Shown here piece by piece: positions 11,791 to 25,300 of a DNA stretch of 64,000 bases. Position 1 is the stretch's first letter. The number at the start of each line of letters is the position of its first letter. This DNA is from Parus major. Lineage: Eukaryota > Chordata > Aves > Passeriformes > Paridae. Under the pieces are notes generated by a model. The model saw nothing but the letters and a program-made list of their open reading frames with translations, was not told the DNA's origin and did not search any database. A program made the position numbers and the translations under genes. The DNA lies in assembly GCF_001522545.3 (NCBI RefSeq), contig NC_031770.1:34721866-34785865 (forward strand), read 5' to 3'.

Positions 11791-13110
11791 TTGCTTTTCA
11801 TAGGGATTTTCCCCTTTCAAAAGGGCATTACCAGTGAACAGCTGATGTTTTGATCAGCAGGAATAAGAGGAAAAAAAGTTGTGAGTAAATGTTTTTAAAT
11901 AGACAACTAGCTAAATATGCAAATAATCTATGCAACATTCATTTCCTATTATTTCCTAAGGAAAAAAAATACAGAACTGTTCCATCGGATTCTTCAAAAA
12001 GTCCTGGAGGGTTGTTGAAAAATGACCCTTCTATTCCTACATCTGCTTAATTAATGCAAGTGAATGTGTCAAATATCCATCCTGTTAACGGGTTAAGAAA
12101 TTATCTACAAGCAGCTTTGAGAAGCTGTAGGCAAACAGAATCTCTCAGTATCACTATGCAGAACGTCCTGCCCTGCATCAAGGCATAGCTGAAAAGGTTG
12201 AGGTAAAAGCAAATGGGCTACAAAAGTATGTACAGCTTTAAATTTTCTTGTAGCAGACCAAAGCAGCATTACCATAATAGTTACATCTATCATGTCTCCT
12301 GTCACATAATTTCTGGGTCTCTCGCTCCAGTTTTGCCAATCTTGAATGCATATTTCTCTTTTTTGCTGGTGTATCTGTAAAGCTTCAGGCAAACTTCCCT
12401 CGCTGATCCCTTTGCACAAGCTCCCTGAATCAAGCCAGAAAGATGCTTCTTATCTCCTTCTTCAAATTCCTCCTCATGGCATACATATTCCGGGATGCTG
12501 ACAAGGAATGAAAACCTGTAGCAGCTGGAGTGAGCAAAAATCACCTAGAAGCCACTTTGAAAAATGCCTTTTTTGAAACAATGTTAGTTGACAAAGACAT
12601 GTATAATTATATTGTCCATGCCTAAATTGTTTCCTCCACTTAATTGTTGTACCCTGACCCCTTTTGATAGCCTGTCTGTTTATTGATGTGAACAGCATAA
12701 TTTTTACAGATAAGGAGAGCAGAAGGCAAAGGAAACATGGCAGATGGGCTTTCATAAGAACATTGACCTAGAGCAAATGAAACACTCTCATTGAAGGAAG
12801 TCAGTCTTTCACAGTTACAGAGAGATTGTATGGGACATTTTTCTGCAAAATATGTAGCCATCAGACATGCAGTTTTAAAACAGCTGAAAGCCTTTTCAGA
12901 ATTGAAGTTTGGTTGCAGAAAAGAAAAAAATAAATAAAAAATGGGCTTGATGAAGAAATTAGTTTCAGCATTTACCGTATGAGGAGCTTCCATTGTGGGT
13001 GTTAAACTCACAAAAGGGTTGGGAAGATCAATGGCTGGTGGCATGGACATCTGGTTCTCTTATAGTGTCACCTCTTGGGAATATGAGGAGACAGCAACTG
13101 ATGTGCAGAT

Positions 13111-13147
13111 GTGTCTGGGGCCCAAATTGTGTCTGGGGCCCCAACTT
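13111..13147. repeat. 18-bp tandem duplication
   Basis: The unit GTGTCTGGGGCCCAAATT at 13111-13128 recurs at 13129-13147 with one extra C. Being G+C-rich, it stands out from the A+T-rich surroundings. Confidence 0.75.
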
Positions 13148-13800
13148 TAAGATGGTCTTTCAAGGAAACCAGCTGAGGCATGCAAGATACCAAGTCTGAA
13201 GGGACGAGTCAACAGCTGAAGGCCACAGCTCTTTATTTAGCACTCCTCTGAGGTGCTCCCTTGTTCCTCAAGGACCTGGTCAGTGGCATGGTCCCAGCAC
13301 TCCACAGGGCCTTTTCACAGAGAATCAGCTCAAGATACTCTGGCATTTCTAACAAATCTGTAGATGTGTGGGGCCTTTGGTGTGAACCTTCCTCTTTTTT
13401 ATAAGAATAGAGGAAAGGCTGCAAGAGCTGGCCAGTGCTCTGACCTGTTTCTAAGGGCTTATCCAAGCCTTTGCTGTACTGCTCTCCCATCTCTCTATCA
13501 TCTGTCCTTCTCTCTAATCTGAGCAAGTATAGATTTAAAAGTTTGAAAGATGAACTTTGACCAAAGCAGCTGGAGGATCTTCAGATATTAATTGAGAAGC
13601 AGGATTCTCTCTGTCCAGCAGAGTGCCACTGAACAGGAGATGAAGCAGTCTTCATAAGGCAATGAGAAAGATTGTTTCTCTGCTAGTTTCACTGGCTGGG
13701 TAAATGCTGGTTTCTCCTTTGTGTTTTCAAGAGGTGTTGAAACAGAGGAGCAGATCTTAATTAGCATGGTTGTTTCTCCCAGACATTAGGGACTGGTACT

Positions 13801-13834
13801 TCTCTGCCTCTGGGACATCTCTGCCTCTAGGACT
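13801..13834. repeat. 17-bp tandem duplication
   Basis: The unit TCTCTGCCTCTGGGACA at 13801-13817 is followed by a copy at 13818-13834 with two mismatches. It is a pyrimidine-rich slippage-type duplication. Confidence 0.65.
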
Positions 13835-16800
13835 TTGACTAGGAGAATCCTGCAGTTTTCCAGGGAGAAGAACTTGCTTCTAAGAAGCAGCCTAATTTGA
13901 AAACTCTGTTAGGAGAGCACCACAGCATGCTGCAAATGGGATAAGAAAGCTCTTCCTGGATGGGAGAAGACCACATTACTCTTCCTGCCCACAGGCTGCC
14001 TCACCCTTCCCTGTCCTGTAACAAAATGCAAACAAGAGGGACAGAAAGAACTTATGGCTGGGTGTGAAAACTTGAGACATGAGGCATCAGAAAACTACAG
14101 AGAAGTGTCACAGTCAGGAAGAAAACGTTCCAGCTAACAGAGGAGGGGAAGAAGAAGCAAAACTCCCTACAAGATCCAGAGGTTTTCTTTCATGGAAACT
14201 ATCTAAAAAAGTATTGTTCTCTTCCTTGGTTCTGAAAGAAACAGTTTATGTGTGTAAACTTTGAAAAAGGATTTATACCATGAAGCCCAGTTTACAGATG
14301 TACTAAAACAAGGCAAGAAAGAATGTTTTGAACACCTCTGTTGTACCTTCTACTAATTAGCTTTTTGTGTTCCCCTGATGAACATCATGGCTTCTATGCA
14401 TTTTCTTCTTAATATACAACTGTGTAATTGATCATAAATGTCTATAGTGCCACTTTGCTGTACAAACACACAATAGGAGGCTACAAGCCTGACACTGAAA
14501 GTTAATTCAATTCCAAGTCTAATATTTAGGCATCATGTTATCTGTACAAATTCTGGATCTCACTCCTTGATCTTGTGCATGTACCATTTTTAACTTCCTC
14601 AGAAAATCACTAGCCTTATCAATATTTAAATATTGGATTAGTCTGGTGTGAACTGCTCTTTGTCAGGTTTTGTTGAATTCTGTCCTCTGTTCCATTCACC
14701 TCTATTTTTCATTATCATTTCTTTCAAAATCTTTTCCTCCTCTACTGAATGCTCCTTGAGATTTGTTTATGGCAGGCTACTAAATGAGCCATTAACCTGA
14801 AAATCTAGCTATTAATCTGTGGTGCCATAATTTTATACTCACAAGACTGGGTAGGCTATACCTTAAATGCAGGTAGTTAAAATACAGGAAATTCACTGCT
14901 ACTTTCTTAATTTCTACTGAGTGAAGCTAAAAAGCTGGCTTTTACTGGCAAATTTCAAATCCCACACTTGTTTTTTTGGTGCTGCTCTTACACAGACGAA
15001 TATGGTAGACGGACAACACAGGGTATGTTGAGAGAGCAGAAGAAACTCCAGGACTGTCCTCTAAGGTGCTCTTCTGTGACACAATTTTAATTTTTGCCTG
15101 TGGTGTGTGTCCAGTCATTGTATTGCACCCTCTCCCACAGCTTTGGCTCCATCATCCTTCACTCAGCCCTTGGCCTCTGGTCTGTGTTCAGAAGCCAGTG
15201 CCCTACACTGAGCCTCAACCTCAGCCAGGGCTGGGGAGTGCACAAACTCCATCTCTCACCCACCTGCTTCCAGGACCATGGGCTTCTGCTACTGCTGCAA
15301 ACAGAAGCACAGAGCAGCTCCACAGGCAGCTCCTCCTTGATGCTACAGGGCCTGGGAAAGGGTCTGAGATTGAAGTTCCAAGGCTGAGTGAGTTTCCAGC
15401 TGCTTGATTAGGACATCCCAGAGAGCTCAGAGACACATGCTCTGCTCCCTCCATGCCTAAAGGAGCAGATGTGCTATTTCAGAGATATTTCAGAATTATG
15501 GAAAAAATCCCTACTGACAGCTGACTTTTTTCTCTCTTCGAATGCCTTCTGCTGCCACTCCTGATTCCTAGGAACCATTTTCCTCCTCTTTCTGGATAAA
15601 AAAAACCCCTTGAATTTCAGCTACTCTTAGTCAACTTGAACCTCTGTCCCATATTGAATATATTGCACCTGTACTACTTATTTTCCAGCCCATCACTTGA
15701 AGGCTAAATAATTTTCTCAATATGTTTTATTTTTTTTTAGGAGGGTTATTTCACCCTAATATTTGGTGGTTTTTACTTTGTCCTGTGCTTTCTGATCTTT
15801 ATGAATCAACTTATTTCCTGATATGTCCCTGTAATAATTTTTGTTTGCATGATATGCTCACTCCTACCATCATTCACAGGCATTTGTTGACTCAAATATC
15901 TTTGGGAATATTTTCTTACAATTTTCTCACTCTGCTTGTTTGGCAAATTCCGTCTGGTTTCTGTGATTTTGATTAGAGGAGAATTCAAACCTCCTCCACA
16001 TTCAAACCCCTGAACACTTCAGTCCAGTTGACTTCACTAACCACTTCCTTCAATTTCACAAACTTTACCTTCCTGAAATGATTCTATTTATTTTTAACTT
16101 AATCTTAATTTCTGCTCATACTATGCAAGGTAATTTTCTACAATCAACCCCTTTAGAAGGCCCTTAAGCCTACACAAAATCTAGCCTGAAATAAGTAAGT
16201 GAAAATTCTCTTTGCCCTTTTGTCATTGTGATAATGACATGAAACTGGAAATGAACACTAAGGACTCTGCACGTTTATTATCAAAATGAGGCAATAAGAT
16301 CTGTAAATACAGTTTTCATTTATAATGAGCCTTAAATTTGTATATTTCATCAGGAAAACTTTTGTTTTGCAAATGAACTAACATATTCAGAAGGTAAAAT
16401 CTTGGCTTTATGGGAATAAACAAGGAACCAAGTTTAGTAACGTTAGGACTTTGCCCAAGAGCGGTGAAAGCACTATCAAGTGTGAGAGCTCTCAGCCTGC
16501 TCTTAGAGAAGCTGGCTGTGCATCACATCCAATGTGTCAGGAAAAACAGGCTGATAAAAGGCATCTGGGAGCAGAGTCATTATTTTTCACTTTTGCATGT
16601 ACTCTGTGTATTTTTGCAAAAGTTCTAGGTAATTGTTAAGAATCCAATGTGGTGAGAAAACATTGACCTAAAAGTGAAATGTGACGCTTAAAAATCAGGC
16701 CCAAACTAAATCCTAGGTGTTATAGTCATGTACACTGGGACTCAGATGTTATCTTCACATGAGAGGATACAGTTTTTTTCTTTTAGCTTAGTCTGCTTTT

Positions 16801-19277
16801 GCTTTATTAGTCTTGTAACTAAAGATGGATAAAAAATTCTAATAAGAATGCATTTGAATTTTCCTTCCTCATATGAAAACCACAGGCATAGACTACCCTA
16901 ATTTGTAGCTTCATGGTACTCAATATTCAAGAAACGTTCAGGTGTCTAGGCTGCACTCTAAATGTCCTTGCAAGTCTTGGAAATTCAGTGCAACTGTTTA
17001 CTCCACAAAATATTCCAGGCATTCATTACCTTGTTTTGCACAAGGGTTTCCATAATTTACCCAGAAGGGCTATAGCATGCCACAAACAGCAGACAGAAAA
17101 CTCCCAACAGCAGGTAGGCATGTGGCCATCTTCCCTCTAAGACATCTATGTACTTGAGGGAAGGCAAGAATGGGTGTGAGGCACGAGTGCAGGGGGCCAC
17201 TGGCCAAGCTGGCACAGGTAATTTCAAGACAGCTTAAATACCCTTACAACATGCTTCAGTCCCCAGTGAGTGGGAAGTCACAAAAGGACTGAGGAGGTGT
17301 TGGAGGTGTTGGATCCTGTCTCTGTGGCAGCACAGAGAGCAAGGCAAACCATCCCACCACAGGCAGCTATGTGGGTACCAGTCACACAGCTCTTGTAGGT
17401 GTTGGTGGTGTCCTTGCACCAAACATTCAAAATTTAGGAGCATTAAACAGTATTGAGAAATTCCCATTTTCCCATAAGATGCTTTTTACAATGCAAAATT
17501 GTTTTTAACAATGTTATTACCCTTGGGCATTTCAGATTCTGTATACAATTACAAGTCAAATTTAAAAACTGGACTTGAACTCATGGTTTGCTTAGGTTCT
17601 TGTGAAATTTTCCCCAGAAGAAATTATCCCAGTGTGGGAATTATGTGAAAAATACCTACAAATCCTAATTACTTGTCCCAAGGAACAAGTTCTGAATATA
17701 TTCACCAGTTTATTTGAAGCACTCATGTTATGTTTTTATCTTATTTCCTACAATCCTCAGAGAGATGTGCACGGGGTCTGAGACACCTGAAGGAGCATAT
17801 CTGTAGCCAGTTCAGCAGGTTTCCACATTCCAGGGGTTCCCTTTCACCCATCCACTCTATACCCTGAAGCCTGTTCTTCTTTGCTCCCTTTTTTGCATCC
17901 AAGAATAAATATACACAAGATAGGAAACATGAGCAGGAGGAACAAATCAGAGTGGACCACATATTGAAGTGAAACACCCAGCTTTTCTTCTTCCCTAGTA
18001 TTAAATAGAGAATAGATATCAGTTTCTGACTGACCAAACCAACTGCAGCAGGCTTTGTAGACAAACGAATTTTAAAAAGCCTTTTAGATCCAGGTTTCTC
18101 ATGATCCCTCCTGAAAAAGAACTAATCAGTTCAACATGTGAGGGGGTGTTTTGGTCACTGTTGAGTTGATGTCTGAATTGCACGCAGACAAAACAGTCTG
18201 TTTGCTTTTCTTTCAAGGAACAAGCTTTGTTGTTTCGTGAAGGACTACAATTCATATTTCTTTCTGAAATGAAAAAGAATAATATCTAGATTTACATTTT
18301 GTTCTGTGAGCGTATTATTTTTTACCTGGGTGGTAAGCTAACATTGTACATAATAAATTTGTGATCTTTCCAAAACCTGCCCTCAAAAACATGGTAGCTT
18401 AAGCCAGCTATCAATTCTGTCAATACTTATGTTTTACAATTTCATGGTTGTCGTGTAAGAACGCAGATAAGTAAAACAAGAATGACTAATTGCTGTGGCA
18501 AAATGTTAACGGACGTCTACAAATAATCAGTCATTGTAATGAATTACACCCATGTACTACAGCTAATTATTAATGCCTGCTTAACTTTGGGGGGAAAGAT
18601 GTGGTAGTTATTTGATTACTGATTATAATTTTCTAGTTACAGCTGACAGCCAAATATTTTTCTTTCATTCCCAAATAACGGCTGTTAGGCTAAAATGTGT
18701 CAGGTAAAATCTCCTGTCTTTGCACAGTTCTGCAATAGGAGCCCAGCACAGGGTTAAAGCCAGGGCTCAGGCTGGGACACTGTTCTTTCTCACCATGCAA
18801 ATGAATGTTCTCCTGAACACGCTCCTCTTTTGCCCTTCTCTCATACCCCTCATAGTGCCCACTCTTATGTTATGGGGTGGTTTTTCCTAGGAATGAAACT
18901 CAGGGAGAAAGAGTGAGTATCTTTTAGCCAGTGGCAGTCAAGAAGATGCACAGCAAGGCTGTGCAAAAGCTGTTTGTGGCCACTGCCTGTAACACAGAGA
19001 GTACAAATGTTGGCAACACCTCTGTCAAGGGCTGCTTAGAGAGATGGACCAAAGACAGAGAGCTCCACAGGGAGAACTCTTGTTGGGTTAAGGAGAATTT
19101 TAGAGAAACAGGTCTTTAATACACCCTTTAATTTTGCATCAAAAGTGATGTCAAGAGAGACTGCAATTCTCTTACCTCCTCACATGTTGGTTAAGAGATT
19201 AACTTCCAAATAAACCTCCAGGTAAATGCAGCATGGCATGACTCTTTCCTTTTCAATTTTAAACAAATACCTGCTTA

Positions 19278-19363
19278 ACTTTGTATATATAGTATATACA
19301 GTATATATATACAAAGTATATATATATGTATACTATATATATACTATATAGTGTATATAGTAT
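19278..19363. repeat. TA-rich microsatellite with inverted repeats
   Basis: An imperfect (TA)n tract is interrupted by G and C at symmetric places. The left part is an inverted repeat with perfect 14-base arms at 19278-19291 and 19304-19317 (arm ACTTTGTATATATA) and a 12-base loop. The right part contains a second inverted pair, TACTATATA at 19331-19339 and TATATAGTA at 19354-19362. Between these arms is the palindrome ACTATATAGT (19343-19352). Such sequences can extrude cruciforms and are length-unstable. Confidence 0.85.
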
Positions 19364-22300
19364 CAGAGCCCTCAGTTATTTTTTCTTCTTAGCCTCCTGT
19401 CCAAACATATCCAGTGCCATTTTGTTCATATGTATGCACCCCATTGTTTTGCCATATCAGCTTGTCATCCTTCCATTTCATTCTTGTTGTCAGACTCCAG
19501 CTTCATTATCTTTTGATCGACCATTATTTCACCTCTGTCACACACAGTGTTACTGTTTATTTAAAGCAGCCCTGGCTTGAAGACATTTAGAGGAATTGCC
19601 TCTGCCACTTCTACTGATGCAGTGCTGAAGTTCATGTACTCCTTTTAGTCCTCAGAGGTATTAATTTTTATCAGGCTTTTTGCCTTCTAAGTGTGTGGAA
19701 ACCCTTTTGTCATTTTATTAAGTTGCTGAAGGATATACGACACATAACCTTGCAACTGTTCATGCACTTCAGCACCCTGTGTCATTCTGGACCTCCACTA
19801 GGGCAGCTGAAAGACTTCAACCACAACCACCCTATATACTGTTATATAGCCATATAGATAACCCTCAGCTGCACCACTGAGGACTCCAAGAAATCAATAC
19901 CTATTTGAGTCAGTAAATCAGGACCTTGTTCTGACTTCTTCTGCAAAATTTTTATTCCTCCATTTCAAAAAATAATAGTTAAAACTACTGTCTATAGACT
20001 TCCACATACTTTGTGGAACTCAGTATAAACCTAAATAATGCTCTAACCTAATGCAGTGAACAGCAACCTCCCACAGCAGAGGGACAGGTCCATGGGATGC
20101 TCTTTGGCCACTGTGCTGGGTCAGTAGCTCTGGCAGAAAAGTGAGGCCAGCAGCCAGGGCACAGCTTTCATCTCCCTAATAAGAAATGTTGGAGCCTTTA
20201 CATCTGAATGCTTAGTGAACCCTCCCCAATCCACTTCAGAAATAACTGAGGCATGAACAGAAATTATTTGCTCAATTTTGGAATGTGATTTAATCACAAT
20301 TAGAACCAACGTCAGTTATGTAGATTTCTGAGTTATTAAATTCCTTCAGTAGATAAGCAGACTCCCTTGCTTAGCTCTTTGACACTCTTTTATTGATTTT
20401 AATGTCTCTATTAAATGACAGGAACACTTCCCATCTAAGAGATGTTCAGTCATGAGCTTAAGAACAACTTATTGGATTGAAAAAAACAGAGTTTAATTTA
20501 ATGGTGGTATTATCATCAATCAAATGATTAGCTGCCATCTCTAGTTTTACCTTGAGTACCAGAGTCCTAGAAACTTAAATTGTAATAATAATAAATAAAA
20601 AGCCCAAGAACAATCTGAATGCTAAGGAAATGTGGCAAACTTTGAACAGAGCCAGAAGGAAAGGAAGATAAAAAGTGTGAATTAATCTTAGCCAGAGAGA
20701 AACTTACAAACTCTAAAAATACTGCCTGCTGTCTCTTCCCATATACCTTCAGCAGTAGGCAGCTACCAGCACGTCAGCCTGTGTCTGTGAATACGTGTAA
20801 AGATAGCTGATATCCCAAGGCATCTAAAACAGCTGCCACCAAACACAGAAGTAGTCCAGAGGATTCAGTAGGGACCTTGGCAATAACAGATAACAGTGAT
20901 GGGGAGGGGAAAGGCTGAAATTCATCCGTATTTTCACCCTTTCCCTACTATTTCTCTCAAGAAGATGTCTGTCATCCCCTAACTATTAACTCTTCAGGCT
21001 ACACAGATGTAGACACTGAAAACTGACTACAGCAGCTGCAAATCAACTTTGCTCTTCAGCAAGTACTTCTAGGCTAAAAGGTAGCTTTTAGCAGACTGAT
21101 ACTGAAACCTGTGTGGCATTTGAAAGTGCATAAGTATTAATGGGTGTATGGGGCTGAAATGGAACCAGGTGGGCTTCCCAAGGGGCCTCCTACAAAACAC
21201 TGGCAACCAGCTTCTTGCTAAAAGTCATCTTCTGCTGAGCAGTGTATCTGAGTGAAACTGAACTCTCAGGACATGCCACCTGTAATGCTTACAGAAGCAA
21301 GAAAGCATTAGGAAAACATGCAGAAAATTAACACATCATCTAATTTGATCTCAACTGGATCTCAGCCTGCAGCTGAGCAACAGGAGCATACTGCAACCAC
21401 CTTCTCATCCAGATCCACCTCACACTGGCAGAGGCCCTATGCAGTAGTCTGGGTACCTGGTGGATTGTATAGTTTCAGTAGGGTTTCTGTCCATGATGGT
21501 GTTCCTGTCAATCAAGAGGAGACCTACCAGGCAAAAGGCTAGGAGTTTTTGTACCACTTTGGGCCAAAGGAGAGCCACTAATCAGGGCTTGACTCCAACC
21601 TAATGGGAGGCTGACCCCACTTAAGGCAGGCCTCTGTCAAAAGGATGGAGGTTTTCTTCCAGTCCTGAGTTTTGTCCACAGTTTATGCTGTAGCCTGGCC
21701 ATCTACAAAGCATCAGATTGGAGTCAGCTGTGAGTTTCCTCATCTGACATGAAGGTGTGGAAGAGGATTTTGAAAGAAACATGCAGTGGAATTTCTGTTA
21801 TTTATGGCTTTTTCCTATTAAAAGTCAAGGGGTTTTGTAAGTATTTAGTGAATTGATTTTTTTCCTACCTTCTTATCCCTTCACAGTTTAATCTGCTCAA
21901 TGGAAATGCTGAGAGGGAGATGATGGCCTGTGGGGAAAGTGGGTAAAATCAGAAACACATTCAACATAAGAGTCCCTGAGAAATCTTAAGGATTAGTTTT
22001 TTTCCCTGGGAGAAAATATTTCTTTAAAGTCATCCCTAGTTTTACACGGAAAGGGGGCTTGGTTATGTCAGGTTGGCCCAGAAATTTTACTTTCATCGAA
22101 GCTTAGACTGAGCTAAGCTGTTTAATGTTTCTCCTCTCCCTGATCTTTTTCCCTAAAGGGGGACCAGGTTGCTCGTGCATTTAAACTCTGCCAAGTAGAT
22201 TTTCATACAGATTTCACCATATTTCTTCCTCCTTTCTACAAGTACAGTTACTGCCATGGTGCAGGGTTTCTTTATAAGAAAAAATGCAAAATCTCACAGA

Positions 22301-25300
22301 AGACATTTTTGTGCCAGCCTCACTGTCAAACTGGGTATTTTATGACCAAGAACTCAAAATTTCAAATAGAGTATAAAAATTAACACATTTAGCTTCTTTT
22401 AAATAATTACAGTAAAATAAAAAAATACACCTATCATATTGAATTATCTCCATATCATATAAAAATGAAAAAGGGTTGCCTCATCAAGTTAGGTTTTAAA
22501 TACTTAAGTATGTCATGTTCTTTGAAAATACGATAAGCAATAGAAGTCATATTTTCAAAGTGCGAAATAACCGCTGGTTAACATTACTAGCAGTGTGTCA
22601 CAGAAAAGTTTGGCAGGAATTCATACAGGTTTCCTTGTTACCAGCGGAAGGAATTTGGTTTTTTTCCTAAAAGATAACCAATTTTCCATGAAGCACCAGA
22701 TATTGAAAATTCCATTACAACACAGAAGGAGATGGTGGAATGCTATAAGGGATGGGGTGTGGGCTGTGCTTTTTGCAATGCTCACGTCCCCATGAATACT
22801 GTCAAGATACACATCAAGCTTCTCTTCAACCTCAGCCTCCCTTTCACAGCACAACAGTAGAACCTTTTTCATCCAATAAGGGCAAGTTCCTAAATCCCTA
22901 CTGCTCCCTGCTGGACTGCAGTTCCACTGGCCTTGACCTGGAGAAAATGATGCTATTCAGGCAAAGGATGGTAGGATGTGGCCCTCAGAATCCTTAAGGT
23001 GAGGAAATATTAAGGATAAGCCTCTTCTTCTGAGGTTCTCACCTCAGATGTTCCTCACTAGGTTGGTCCTGCTGCTTCTCACTCTTAACATGAAAAGGAA
23101 GGGAAGAGTTGTTCATGTGATGGTTTGGATAAAAGCACTTAAAAAAATGGAACAGGAAAAGGGAAACACAAGAGAAAAAGAGATTTTACATTGAATATTT
23201 TATAAAGGTAACTGGCGGTATGACCTAAAATCTCTGCATAGTTGAGATATCATTTAAGAAATTACATTTTTACTCCACAGTCAGCCTTTGGTCTTATCTA
23301 TAGACCTTATATCTTACACCTTACCTTGGGGTATTTGTGATTTTTCCTCATCCTTCTGATTTTCTCTGAGGAAAAGAAAGTGATGTAACAACTGATAATC
23401 AGCATAAACAACCTCTAGACTTTAGTGAATTTTCCTGCATAAACAGCAGGAGGTCTCTCATAGAAAGAGGCCTTCTTTTCCTGGATTTCTAAAGGCGAAT
23501 ATGCATGTCGGATTTATTTGTAGTACAGTAACACAAAGAGGCTCCAGCTGAGATAACAACATTTCTTTTTCCAGGTGCTCTTTACACAGAAAAACAGAAG
23601 TCCTTGTATTTGAAAGTTTACAATCCATCTACAGGAGACAAAGTAGGTATTATTGTCACTTTTCTTGCACAGACAGCATTAAGATGCTAAGAAATAAAAT
23701 AATTACTCCAGAAATCACCAGAGGAGTCCAGAATCAAAATTTCCCATACTTATTGCTTGGGTAGAGTGACCTAAATTTTCCTTGCCTCCTGCTCTGGCTT
23801 GTTGGGTTTGATCTGACCCAGTGACAGACGCGGCCCCACGGAGGGTGAATAGAGAAGTCACAGCACCAGGGACACACCAAGAACCACTCATGGACACTCC
23901 AGGTCACCACACAACCCTCCCACTGCAGTGTCTCCTACTCAAGGGAAGCCAGGGCTGTGGAAAACAGGGCTTGTAGAAAACAAGGGGCAAGAGGCCCCTT
24001 GAAATGACCCATGTCTGCAAACAGGAAGTCTTTTTCCTTGCTCTCAAATCAGAGATTTCCTTCTAGTCCAAAACATAAAGTTTCAGACCTTGTGGGATCC
24101 CTTTATTACCACTATTAGTTTTACTTTGGATGATCTCATCATTCATGTAAAATTCAATTCCTACATGAGAAATACATAGAAATGGAAGGGTCAGAGAAAC
24201 TCGTAGGGATTAACCCTCTCTGATCTCCTTTGGGCAACTGACAACTTTTTTTACTCATGTCCTGTTTCTCAGACCAATACCTTTCTGTATTTATTGAGTC
24301 CTCTGAGAATTTTTTCCCAGCTTTGAGGAATTTAGCTAAATCTTTTTCCTATTCCCTATGGATATCCTGGCTTTCCTTTCAGTAACCTGTACCATACATT
24401 TTTGCTAAACTAGTATTGATTGCCACAAAAGCCCTCAACATTTATTAAAGCACTATTAAAATTTTATCTTGTAGAGTGTTTATTTATTGGAAAGAGAAAG
24501 AACACTTGAGTCCCGTCATTCCCTCACTAGACAACAAAGTTGAATTACCTCTGATTCTACCCAGCAGAGCTGTAAGGCACAGGCAAGATTAAACATTTCC
24601 ACAATAGGTCACGTCCATGCACACAAAAATGGGTGTACCAACACCTTGCCTGCTTCCCCCTCTTCTCAAATACATGTATTATCTTTGCTAATATTCAGAT
24701 TTATGATATTATTAACATATTGTTAGCATTTTCTAGAAGTAATATACAGTTGCACAAGCAAATTCATGCAAATGTTCTGCCAAAATCCTGGGAAAGCATT
24801 TATCCCTCGTTGACTACAGGAACCTCTTGTAGTTTTACTTCTGCCTCTAGCATCCACTGCCAGATGTATTCCTGCTATCAGTCTTGTCTTTATCTCCGTA
24901 TGCAGCCTCATTTCATCTACTGAAAAAAAGTTGCAGTATTTATTTGAGTTTTGAGTAAAACCTGCCTATTCTGAATCTGTATCCGCTTCACCTTCTCTGT
25001 CACAATTTTCTTTAAAAATATGCAGCTGAAGAACTTCATGCCTTTTTTTGAGTGTTCTTTCTGAGTTATGAGTCAGCTTGACTTAGCAATTCTCACCTCA
25101 GCACTACGATTTTTCACTTATAAGACACAGCTCTCTTCGCCCACCACAAAATTTTTCTGTTTCTTAGAGACTCTCTGTCTGACTGCCCAGGCTCAATAAG
25201 GTAGTTATTTATCTGTTTACAACCAGTGCTTCTTTTCAAAAATCTTTCCATGTCACTTCTGATACAAACTCTTAATGATACAAACAGCTTTGTGACCCTC

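Larger units (their letters stand above)
10252..19277. other. Gene-free unique A+T-rich sequence
   Basis: No gene is supported. It holds a 17-A run, an AT-rich patch near 11.7 kb and two small duplications near 13.1 and 13.8 kb, all listed separately. A block at 18.5-18.7 kb is rich in TAAT-type motifs. Open frames, including overlapping ones near 12.1-13.1 kb and 15.1-15.4 kb, show no recognisable domain. Confidence 0.75.
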
